DNA from: Luidia sarsii
Taxonomy: Eukaryota; Echinodermata; Asteroidea; Paxillosida; Luidiidae
Direction of reading: 5' to 3'
DNA: 64,000 nt
Assembly (NCBI GenBank): GCA_949987565.1
Contig: OX465109.1
Span: forward strand, 14,029,400-14,093,399
Under the pieces are notes generated by a model. The model ran no database searches and was not told the origin of the DNA. It saw only the letters and a list, made by a program, of their open reading frames with translations. A program made the translations under genes and the position numbers. Below are positions 47,090-56,724 of the stretch, piece by piece; positions within the stretch are counted from its first letter, which is position 1; every line of letters begins with the position of its first letter.

Positions 47090-47280
47090 TGCTCATTGTA
47101 CTCATCCACCTGCTCATGTTGCTCATCGACCTGCTCATTGTACTGGTCCACCTGCTCATTTTGCTCATTCACTTGCTCATTTTGCTCATTCACGTACTCA
47201 TTTTGCTCATTTCCTGCTCATTTTGCTCATGTTGCTCATTTCCTGCTCATTTTGCTCATCGACCTGCTCATTTTGCTCTC
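47090..47280. repeat. CTGCTCATTTTGCTCAT repeats
   Basis: Short tandem repeats of TGCTCATTTTGCTCAT with 12- and 15-bp periods, directly downstream (on the - strand) of the acidic ORF of the Gypsy element. Confidence 0.9.
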
Positions 47281-47314
47281 ATAAAGAAATAGGATTCTCT
47301 AATCCTTACCATCT

Positions 47315-47887
47315 CTAACTTTTTCTTCCGCTTTCATCATGTTGGAACAAGCCGAGAAATTCGGCATGGTGTTTAACCATTACCCTGTCCAGGGCCTTGT
47401 CAACTTCCATGCCTTTATCTAGTTTTTCTTTGAGATCTGCGAGAATAACTTGGTTGGTTTCATTTTCTTCAAGATGCAAGTAACTTGACAGGAAATCCTT
47501 GTAGTTGTCAAAGAAGATTCTCTTGACTGCCCAGCAGGTTTTCCTATTGGCTTTGTCTTCGGCTTCATCTTCGTCCATACCATTGTCGATGTACTTCTCG
47601 TGTTTCTCATTCCACATATCTTTGGTTGCCTCTTTGGCCTCTTTCAACCAGTCTTCGTAAGCGATATTATCTTCCAATTCAGAGCTGGACCCATCTTCTT
47701 CCGACAAGTCATCGTCAGTTTCTTCCTCTGATTCGTCATCACTCTCCTCCAAATCGTCACCATCATCCTTAGATTCAGTCCCGTCATCATCAATTGTAGA
47801 TTCAGTTCCGCTGCTGTCTGTTTCTGAATCCTGACATCTACGCCTTTTAAATCCCGGTTCATAATCTTCGTCCATTTTCGGTTCCAT
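47315..47887 (-). CDS. acidic ORF downstream of Gypsy integrase (190 aa, unknown function)
   Basis: I do not recognise this protein. It is an intact 190-codon frame starting MEPKMDEDYEPGFKRRRC. Residues about 20-75 are Asp/Glu/Ser-rich; the rest looks alpha-helical and charged, with EDWLKEAKEATKDMWNEKH, a WAVKRIFFDNYKDFLSSYLH block and a C-terminal helix (DRVMVKHHAEFLGLFQ). Its ATG overlaps the integrase C-terminal sequence (RLKPYQGRPIETWN) in a different frame, so it may be a separate ORF3 or a frameshifted extension of pol. Its integrity contrasts with the broken pol. It could be a structural, envelope-position or accessory protein, or a captured gene. No signal peptide or membrane segment is visible. 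Confidence 0.6.
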   Translation of the reverse strand: MEPKMDEDYEPGFKRRRCQDSETDSSGTESTIDDDGTESKDDGDDLEESDDESEEETDDDLSEEDGSSSELEDNIAYEDWLKEAKEATKDMWNEKHEKYIDNGMDEDEAEDKANRKTCWAVKRIFFDNYKDFLSSYLHLEENETNQVILADLKEKLDKGMEVDKALDRVMVKHHAEFLGLFQHDESGRKS

Positions 47888-48890
47888 GTTTCAATTGGTC
47901 TTCCCTGATAGGGTTTCAAACGGTCAACGTGCACTACGCGCATTTTTGTTAAAACTCTGACCTTTGAATCTGGATGACAACATCCGACAATCGTTTGAGC
48001 ACAAGGTACGGTCCCTCCCACCTTAGTTGGAGTTTCGGGCATACCTCTTTCCGCCTTGCGGGGTTAGGTGCCAAACGAAGTCTCCTTCCCGGATAGTGGA
48101 CTCGGCTGCCCTCCTATCATAATTCTTTTTCTGGCGCCTTAGACTTCTCTTAGCACACTGTTAGCACACATAGTCCACCTGTTTGCCCTCCTGGCATGGA
48201 TCAGGGTGTTCGACTGTCAGGTCCACTGGGAGCAATACCTCCCGCCCCAACATCATCATATTTGGGGATTCCCCAATACTCTCTTGCGGCGTACATCGAT
48301 ACGCACTGGTTGCAAACGGGAGATATTTGTCCCAATCGCGTTGGTCCATCCATCTTGTGGCATAGTCGCCGACAACAAGAATCCACTGGTTTTCATCATC
48401 CGTCTTTGGAAGAGGACCAACCAGATCCATGGCAACCCTGTCCATAGCTCCTCCCACGTGGTATTGCTGTAAGGGTGCCAACCGCCTCTTCGGAGGGGGT
48501 TTTCTTCTAGCGCAAAGCTCACATTGGCGGAGACAGCTTCTTAAGTCTGCGGCTAACCCGGACCAGAAGTATCGCTGTCGCACAGTTGCTAGGGTCTTCT
48601 TCAAGCCAATATGGCCCCGGCCCCTAGTTTCCCGCCATGTATTTCTTGGATCAGCTCGTATCTGTACTTCTTCGGTACCACGAGCCTCCATCTGACGAGA
48701 CTTTCATTGTCCGATTCCCATCGCTGGTGTAACACGCCATCTCGCATAGACAGCTGCTCCCAGTAAGACCAATATGTCTTACTTGCCGGGGATAGCGAAG
48801 TAATATCTGACCATTGAGGGCGCTCGTTCCCTTCGTCCTTGGCTCTCAATACCCAATTCATGGATACATCTGCCAATTGAGCGTCCAGAG
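47888..48890 (-). pseudogene. Gypsy integrase, internally deleted
   Basis: On the - strand: an HHCC-type region (GHIGLKKTLATVRQRYFWSG, CLRQCELCARRK), the core start MDLVGPLP with the first catalytic Asp, then VVGDYATRW joined directly to MDQRDWDKYLPFATSAYR. The segment that normally holds the second Asp and the Glu of the DDE triad is missing. The C-terminal domain (WEGPYLV region, HVDRLKPYQG) follows in other frames to about 47900. Confidence 0.82.
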
Positions 48891-50144
48891 ACTCTTACTA
48901 TCGATCGAAGGTTGCAGAACAGCTGCCCTTACCCGTGGTCCAGCACCTCCCTCGGGGACAGACTGGTCCCCTTCCGGTGCATCTTCGTCCTGCTTAATTG
49001 CTACTTTTACAGTGGGTGCACTGCTTACATTGCTGTCTAGATAGACCGTCCGCATTCCCATCCTTCGCCCCTGGGGGATTTTCTATGGTGATGTCATATT
49101 CGGCTATGACTTCCAACCACCGGGCGAGTTGGCCCTCTGGTCCCTTGCCACTCAACAGCCATCTTAAGAAAGCGTGGTCTGGTCGCACTCTGACCTTCCG
49201 GGCATACTGCCGGAAGTTCTTCAAATAGGCAACCACTGCCAGTAGTTCCTTGCGGGTTACGCAGTAATTCCTTTCCGCCTTGCCAAGCTTCCGGCTGGCA
49301 TAGGCGACTACTTTCTCCACACCTTTGTGCACTTGGGAAAGCACTCCCCCTGTGCCCTCATTGTCGGCATCTGTGTCCAAGATAAATGTGTCGTTCGGTG
49401 CCGGGTAGACTAAGATCGGGGCCTCTATTAGCGCCCTCTTTAGTCTACCAAACGCCTGGTCACAATTATCGACCCAAATTAAGTCCTTTGACTTTGACGT
49501 TAACGAGTGTAAGGGACTTGCAATGGTTGCAAACCCTTCAATAAATCTACGATAGTATGATGCGAGGCCAAGGAAGCTCCTCACTTCCTTGACACACTTC
49601 GGGGTTGGCCAAACAGCTACCGCCTGCACTTTGGCGGGGTCCGTTGAAACTCCTTCCGCGGATACCACGTGACCCAGATAGGTCACGGACCGCTGGAAGA
49701 GATTACATTTGCTTGGCTTTAGTTTGAGTCCGGCCCTCCTCAGCCGCTCAAACGCTTGACATAGCCGCACCAACTCATCACTCACTGTTTTTCCAAAGAC
49801 AATGACGTCATCGAGATAGACCAATAGGATTTCCCATTGTAAGCCTGCCAACACTTTCTCCATAAGATGCTCAAAAGTAGCGGGTGCATTGCCCATCGGT
49901 ACAGCCCGTTGCGGACCACGAAACTAGACTTCTGCTGCGCATCCAGGCCTTATCCAAAGCCACCTGCCAGTACCCTGACGCTAAGTCTAAGGTAGAAAAC
50001 CATTTGGCGCCCTCTAGAGCATCTAATGTGTCATCAATCCTTGGAACAGGATATGGTTACGGCATTCAAGCCCCGGCAATCGATACAAAGTCATTTCGAA
50101 CCGTCCTTCGTAACCAAGACTACATTCGCCGCCCATGTGACTAG
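48891..50144 (-). pseudogene. Ty3/Gypsy reverse transcriptase-RNase H
   Basis: From 50144 on the - strand: NVVLVTK and [29 protein letters not shown], then (48994-49896) [15 protein letters not shown], the catalytic LVYLDDVIVF, SKCNLFQRSVTYLGHVVS, RSFLGLASYYRRFI, RNase H with ILDTDADNEGTGGVLSQ and KELLAVVAYLKNFRQY, and NADGLSRQQC. Frameshifts separate the first part from the rest. The 5' end is lost at 50144, where an unrelated LINE fragment begins; gag, protease and LTRs were not found. Confidence 0.9.
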
Positions 50145-50640
50145 ATCACCAGCTCAGATATAACAGCAGTATTCCATAACGGTACGTATTGTGGACAAAT
50201 AGAAGATATTGCCGGGCACCATATGGGCAGTCTATGCGTTGCGAGGACCTTTTTGGCGATGCTACGAATGTACTCATATCGGGATAGATTAGAGGTGAAA
50301 TCAAGACCGAGTAGCCGGATGTGGGCATGCTCCTGTAATGGTATTGAATTCATTTCCAAGTTGAAAAATGTGTGAAGATGTGGACCTAGACAAAGACAAC
50401 AAATGAGTCTTCTTTTGAAAGAAGGTGACAAGCCAGTCATTACCCCTGTTAATAACATTCGCAAAGTCATGGTTGAGGACATTACTAAACTGGGAGCAGG
50501 ATGAAGCAGACGAGACCTGTGTATGCAGTATGCATACTATTGAATCATCTGCATACATAGTTGTGATGAAACATAGGCAGGTCATTGATATATTCACTGT
50601 CGAAGAAACAATGATGGGCCCAGTACAGAGCCCAGAGGAA
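50145..50640 (-). pseudogene. LINE reverse-transcriptase fragment
   Basis: The - strand frame 50301-50597 carries TTMYADDSIVCILHT and NDWLVTFFQKKTHLLSLSRS, the catalytic block and following region of a non-LTR RT. Then HIRLLGLDFTSNLSRYEYI in another frame resembles the RT tail. It is truncated at both ends. Confidence 0.7.
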
Positions 50641-51379
50641 AGCCTTCATTAAATAAATACAACAAATTGTGGAAAGAACTGAAAAATAATTCATTGCTTT
50701 ATTTCACAGATATGTATATTTCCCAAATGTTAAGCGAGTTTTCAAAATGACACATTGTTTAAAAACCCATCTTAAAAACCCATATGGTCATGGTTCTGGT
50801 CATTTTATCCTATGAATATAATGTAAAATCTGCATCTCGCAGCCAGGTCATGGCGCTTGGAGTGAGGCCACGGAGAGCAGACCAGCCGCCCACCAGAAGA
50901 TAGGAGGGACTACTCTACCAGGTGGTCAGCCCAATGCCCAATGCCAGTGCGGAGCCGGTTGAGACAGTACCATTCCCTGCATGGCAGGTCACAGCCGGGA
51001 GGGTGGGATGTAAGTGGCGAGTCTGCCTGCTGGCTGCTGTTCTTTCCAGCTGTGGTTCCTGTCATGTCCTCTGCGACAAAGACTCGGTATGCTTGGGCAG
51101 ATCTGATGAAGGGTTGTCTGCTTTTGGGGCATTGCCTTACAGGGGGGGGGTGATCTTGGAATGGAAGGGGTGTGAATCATCCATGGCTGCCATGAAGGCT
51201 GCCTGTCTTGTGGCTGCTTCTCTTCTGAGGTTGTGGGGTGGGATGCCTGCTAGAATAGGGGGATGATGGGTATAATTAAAGGAGTAGGTTTCAGACAACC
51301 TGTGATGATGCGAAGATCAGAGTTAAGCCATGCATCCACTTTGTACAACTATGACGGCTGTGTCCCCGCGCAGAGATGC

Positions 51380-51970
51380 AGTACCCCGGTACTCGACCGG
51401 AGCGTAAACAAGGTCAAGTGTGGAGGAGCAGGGGGTGGAGAAAAAAGGTCCCCAGTCATGACTGCACAGTCGGCGCAGGAGGCATACTCTTGATGATGCT
51501 TTGCCAGCAACATTCTGCACATGATGGCAGAAGGTGAGTGTACAGTCGAGTTTCACTCCAAGGTACGTGGTGCTGAAAGGGAGGAGTGCTCCCTTGAGGT
51601 TGACTTTAAGCTGGTGGTATGCTTCCTTGTTCAGGTGAAACATAGAACAGATGGTCTTCTGTGCATTGAGTTTCAGGCCCGATTGATGGTAGTACATGTA
51701 GGGTCTACATGTACATGTCTTTCTTAAAGGAGTTTGGGTTTGAGAGGATGGAACATTGGTAGATTCAAGCCAAGTCTGGGTTGGTGGATGAGTCCCAGCT
51801 GCTAGAATGGAAAGTAGCAGGTTGGCGTCTGTCGAATAAAATGGTGAGGTCGAGTTCCAAAGCCCGATTGCATAGCTGTTGGGAGTGCATAAGCTGTATA
51901 CCATCAATGTGGAGTGAGTCATTTCATGCTTATGCAGGAGTGGTGGAGTAAGTGTACCTTCTGATAATTT
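51380..51970 (-). pseudogene. second LINE reverse-transcriptase fragment
   Basis: The - strand frame 51323-51973 contains SGLKLNAQKTICSMFHLN, TTYLGVKLDCTLTFCHHV and VCLLRRLCSHDWG, the post-catalytic region of a Jockey/I-type LINE RT. Upstream blocks are frameshifted. It differs from the fragment at 50145, so two LINE families are present. Confidence 0.75.
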
Positions 51971-53288
51971 CAAGCTCCTTCGCTTGGCTCATAGTCATAC
52001 GTATGAAAAACAGTTTCATATTTACGAGTGACCTCAATGAATACACCAGAGACATCGAGTCAATTAAGATATTTTCAGAGCATGGGAGCGTGCCTGGTGT
52101 CAACTGCCCCCGTTTGAAATTTGACAAAGATTACCTCAAAAAGAGGACGATCAATAGAAGATCTGGAAAGCACATCCTGCCTGTCCTGGCTGATCTCTTG
52201 ACCTTCTTTCTTCCTTCCAACTCCTTGCAGGCGGATTCCTCTGCTTGTTGAATCTTCTTGAGTTCTTCGGAGGACTGGCTCTTGTGACCTCCCTTTTCAA
52301 GGGGTTGGATGGTCAGCCATCTTGATTTTTTATTTTTTTGCTTTGAAATGTCTGCGTCTGTGTCTGTGTCGTATTTGATTTTGTCGATGACAATTTCGAG
52401 CTTGCAACAGAATTGACATTGTGACGTTTCCTGGATTGGTCAACTCTCGCGCTTCTAACATATTTTTGAGCTCTTTAACGTTTGGTTCACTGGTGGATTT
52501 GGCAGTTTTTAACTTCTCAATTTTCTTATCAAAATATAGCTGAAATTTCTCAAACAAAATCTCAGCACTCGTACCACTGTCTCGTACTCACTGTTCGAAA
52601 GCAAGTAGTGAGTTCAGCAGCGATACGTAAAAGTGAATTGGGCCTGGTGCTATATACATGTGTATTATAGGGGTTTTATAAGGATCGACGGCTGAATGCT
52701 TTCACTCTTTCAGAATCAACAAAGGAATTCATTGCCTACGGAGGACCTGGGCGTTGGGCTTTGAGGAATGCTGCCATTATATTGAAGAAAATCGAACAAA
52801 TAAAACTACATTTTTAATGCACCTGTGGAATAGCCGGTGTGCAGTAATGACAACACAGGAAGCTTTAGTCTCCTGACGACGGGCAGAGTATACACGTACA
52901 GTCAGAAACATTAATTAAGTTACTGGCTCTTTTTTAGAGCCACACTGTCTCAAAAGGGATGTGTTACATGGTGTCACCGCAAACCTTCCACTTGATTCTT
53001 CCACCATGCAAAACATCAAATCTTAATAAAGCTGTACTGTCGTTGATTTCATGAAGACGATGAGTGATGCATAGAAACCGGAGATTTCAACTTATGATGG
53101 GTTATCAATCATACGTTGAGTAATGACTCATCGTAAGGCTTTGTGAAATACATCCCTGGCCCTGGTTATAAATGTTGTTTTCAGTATGAACACAGAGATT
53201 TGAGTGGAATGTTGCTGTTCTCATTGGGTTTGGGGCATTAGTTATCGTGACTGCACAGAAATTTACTTCAACCCTTTAAAACTGTTTC
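51971..53288. other. no gene recognised
   Basis: Open frames here are short and show no family motif; no tRNA or transposon terminus was seen. Confidence 0.4.
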
Positions 53289-54237
53289 TTAAAGCCCCTA
53301 CACAACATTGGTCGAGGTCAAAGAATAGCATCCATACTGTAACGGCACCCCTGGTGCCCAACCAGGGGCCTGCCGCCAGTTGAATTTAAGGATCGGAGTC
53401 ACAATAAAACGAAGAAAAGGCAAAGAATGAATTGAGAATTTATAAATTTAATTGACGCCACAGCTCAGGGGAGGGCACTGGGGCAAGTGGTATGAGGGCA
53501 AACATGGGGGATACAACACTAATTAATACAGGGTACGAAAAATAAATAAACAAGGATTTAACTTACAAAGAATAAAACCGAACAGCACAGCACAGCCAGG
53601 TTGTCAGTGGTGGTGGATGGCGAACATAAAAAAATCAGTATAGTAATGAAAACAAAGAAATAACCCCCAAAACAGAGATGATATTCTCTAACATGATGCT
53701 ATTGGGTTTTATAGCTGGGCGGGGGCCCCTGTGGGGAATTTCCACAAGCTGTAGAAAAACCCAACAAAATAACAATTAGGGGATTAACTGGGCAGTGCCC
53801 CAGAGGGAAAGCTACTTCTACCAGACATAACTAAAATTGACCAAATGGGGGCGCTACAAATTGGAACTTACGGGGCACAATAATGAAGGGGAAAAAGAAC
53901 TCATTTTTAAATTCTGTTACAATATGTTGTCTGATCCATGCATGCATGAAATAACACAACATTTCAGCTCAATCCGCCAACTGAGTCTCGAGAAAATCGT
54001 GAAAACCGCTTCATTTGTTTCGCGAAAATGCAGCATTCAACGCCGTACTGTTCCGAAAAATAGTTTAGATCTCGGTGAGACGTAAACTAATTCTTTTACT
54101 CATTTCTCCCAAAATACAACATTTTATGCAGAACTATTTCAGTGAGAGGTTTCTACTATAACCAACTTCAAACTGTATAAGTAAATCTGTGAACATTTCT
54201 GTTTTTCGATCTTACCAATGTTGTGTAGGGGCTTTAA
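53289..54237. mobile_element. DNA element with 24-bp perfect inverted ends
   Basis: The left end (53289-53312, TTAAAGCCCCTACACAACAT then TGGT) is exactly inverted at 54214-54237. Both ends include TTAA, which may be target or terminus. The interior lacks a transposase. A segment 53338-53858 begins TGTAACGGCACCCC and ends GGGGGCGCTACA, which has the TG..CA form of a solo LTR nested inside, but matching 5-bp flanks were not found. Confidence 0.78.
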
Positions 54238-54984
54238 TCAGTTGACTGGGAGGTTAGTTTTCCTTGCATTCTTAGTTGATTTCAGGTTGTCATGCAAAAG
54301 CATATAATTAGTTAAGTATAATGGGGGAAAACAGCAACTAACAACCACCCAGATCACCACATTCACAGCAACAAGCCCCTATCCCCATGCTGGCACTGAG
54401 CAATGCATCAGGTACTTTCCAAACCGGTACCTTGTTAAAAGTAGTCTGACTATACCAAGCTTCCAATCTCTGAATCACCTCAGATAGACTCTGTCACACC
54501 CACCAATGGTACAGTACATTTAGGTTTTTAGATCTCTTACGTCAAATTCAAAGTTTCAATCTTTTTTTCAAACACATTTGCCTGCACTGAATTTGGTTTG
54601 TTTGGGAATCCTGGCTGCCTTGACAGCTACTTTATGGCTGTTTCAAATAAAGTGAAGATTCATATCATGTTGATGGTTGAATGTTTCTGATTGGCATCCC
54701 TACTGCAGCTACACACGGAACACATCAAGAACACGTATTTGTACATATGCTATGCAAAATATTTATTCTCTCAGTCTATGGTGCAACATGTTGACAGTCT
54801 GACTTTAATATTGTGTGTGAAATCTATCTAATAACAATACACCTGAGAATAAAAATTATTTGGAATCAAAAAAGTTGAAGTGAGCACTCAAATCAAATTT
54901 AACTCCAGAGTTCCCATATTTAAGACCAATTTACCCTTTTTGAATCTGAAGGCACGCTTGTATTTTATATTGGGTGTCAGGGTC
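54238..54984. other. no gene recognised
   Basis: AT-rich sequence without supported features. Confidence 0.4.
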
Positions 54985-55216
54985 TCTCGACCTCCATCCC
55001 ATCTGTGTGGTTGAGCTCATGATAGTTTCTTTCCAAATAAATCATCCTTTGCAGAGTCAAAGAAAAAAGAAAAGTCAAACAAACAAAGGAAAAACTGACT
55101 GGGAACTTTTGAACAAATTGGACAATTGGCAAAGAAAACTTTGACTGGACCGGGACTTGAACCGGAGACCTCTGGACTAACGTATACCAGTGCACTTCCA
55201 TCTGAGCTATCCAGCC
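54985..55216 (-). mobile_element. tRNA-derived SINE, - strand copy
   Basis: The tRNA-like head (55141-55216, - strand) starts GGCTGGATAGCTCAGATGG (A box) and contains GGTTCAAGTCC (B box), with acceptor-like GGCTGGA/TCCAGTC pairing. The body follows with AAGTTTTCTTTGCCAATTGT and AGTTTTTCCTTTGTTTGTTT. The anticodon arm pairs poorly, so this is a SINE rather than a working tRNA gene. Confidence 0.82.
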
Positions 55217-55377
55217 GTTAGATGGTGGCCTTCCCTTAGTCAACTAGTCTCAGGTGGTGGTTATGTGCATAAACTGCGGGGAGAAGTGGACCCTACCAAA
55301 GATTTTGTGGTTTCCAAATTACTGGAGGGCGCCCACGGCGTCGTCCAGTGCAAGATCCTCGATTGCAAATTTCTCTA

Positions 55378-55545
55378 GGGTGCCCGATGGGTGCGGGCAC
55401 ACCAGACCCGACTTGACCATTATGGGCACGTGATGAGGCCTGACGGGTGCGGGCACACCAGACCCAACTTGACTACGGGTACGAGACCCGTTACCACGGG
55501 CACACCAGACCCGAACATATTGGGCACACCAGACCCAGCTATATT
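55378..55545. repeat. short repeats of GGGCACACCAGACCC
   Basis: Four to five irregular repeats of GGGCACACCAGACCCGACTT-like sequence with 30-60 bp spacing. Confidence 0.8.
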
Positions 55546-56724
55546 CAAATTAAGATAAGAATCAAATTCCTTAGACATAATTGTTTGCGAAGTATGTACA
55601 GTTGTGTTCCCACCGATGTAGTACACTCGGTCGGGATCATAGCCTGATGACACTTTCCAGCGCTATGAAAATGAATACTTTGCAAAACAAAAGCAAGTAT
55701 TATTTATACGGCGCTCTTTCGCAGAGCTGCCGTGTATTTTTGTATGTCCCGCAGGCCAGTTTTTTAATCGTTCGTCATCGTCGTGTTTTTTATCCAAACG
55801 TTTGATTCTCCAACTTGATGTAGTCTTCCTTCATGTACTGCTTCCCCTCCTTCTACTTTGGTGTATTTTTACCCGGTGATTGGTGAAGTTTGTATCGACT
55901 TTCCAATCTGACTGAACCGATCGAGGCCTCGACATTTGTACATGCAACATGGCGGCCATCTTGATGAGTGTGGCTATTTTTCTGTCTTAGCCCTCCGGTC
56001 CGTCCACTGCAGAAAACTACTGACGAATCTTCGGGACACTTGCGAGAATCTCAAGTAAGATATGCTTTCCAAGAATCATAATGATGGAAACTCCAGGAGC
56101 TTGAAACTGTTTCGTGTGCAAGCTACACCAGCAGCTATTTGCATCGCGGCGGACGTTGAGGGCGACAGATGATACATCAGTCGCGATTCTGGCGTCTCCG
56201 TGAACGGGTGGATCAGGGGCTCGGTCAGCAGGAAATCGCTGAAGGACCTTGAGGATCGGGCCTTAAAGTTGGTAATGTTTGAAATGACATTGTGGAGATA
56301 TGCTGTACTCACGGTTGAGGCTAGTGTAAGGTAAAAGAATTTCCCCTTTTTATCCTTATTGTGATGAATAAAAGTGGAGCGGTCATTAGGGCACAGGGCT
56401 TTTCTCTGGCAGAAGGCGTAAGCACAGCAGCCTTCAAGTCGAAGCCCCCTTTGGGGTTGGTAATTTGCGTAACAATACCGCATACAATCTGTGGAAGGCA
56501 ATTGGTATCCACGTAACGCTCGGGGCACAGTCGGACCGTGGGCGCGCATGGGCGCTGATGCGCGACCGGTGCGAATGTACAGGCGCGTTTTGAAATCCCT
56601 TTGTTAGCGAAGGGTGCGGCCACACGGTCTGTTGCACTCGGACCCTCGTTGCATTTGTCGCTGTCAGGTTGCACGAGCCCCAGCAGAGATTACGCAAGAT
56701 AATCGCCGCCATTAGAGAATCAAC
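55546..56724. other. 5' flank of the Ngaro-like element
   Basis: The overlapping open frames at 56076-56739 on the - strand show no family motif. This stretch probably includes the 5' terminal repeat and promoter of the retrotransposon, but no repeat pair was found because the 3' end lies outside the window. Confidence 0.4.

Noticed and set aside
55141..55216. Functional tRNA gene
   Set aside because: A and B boxes and acceptor pairing are present, but the anticodon stem is poor and the sequence continues into a shared SINE body.
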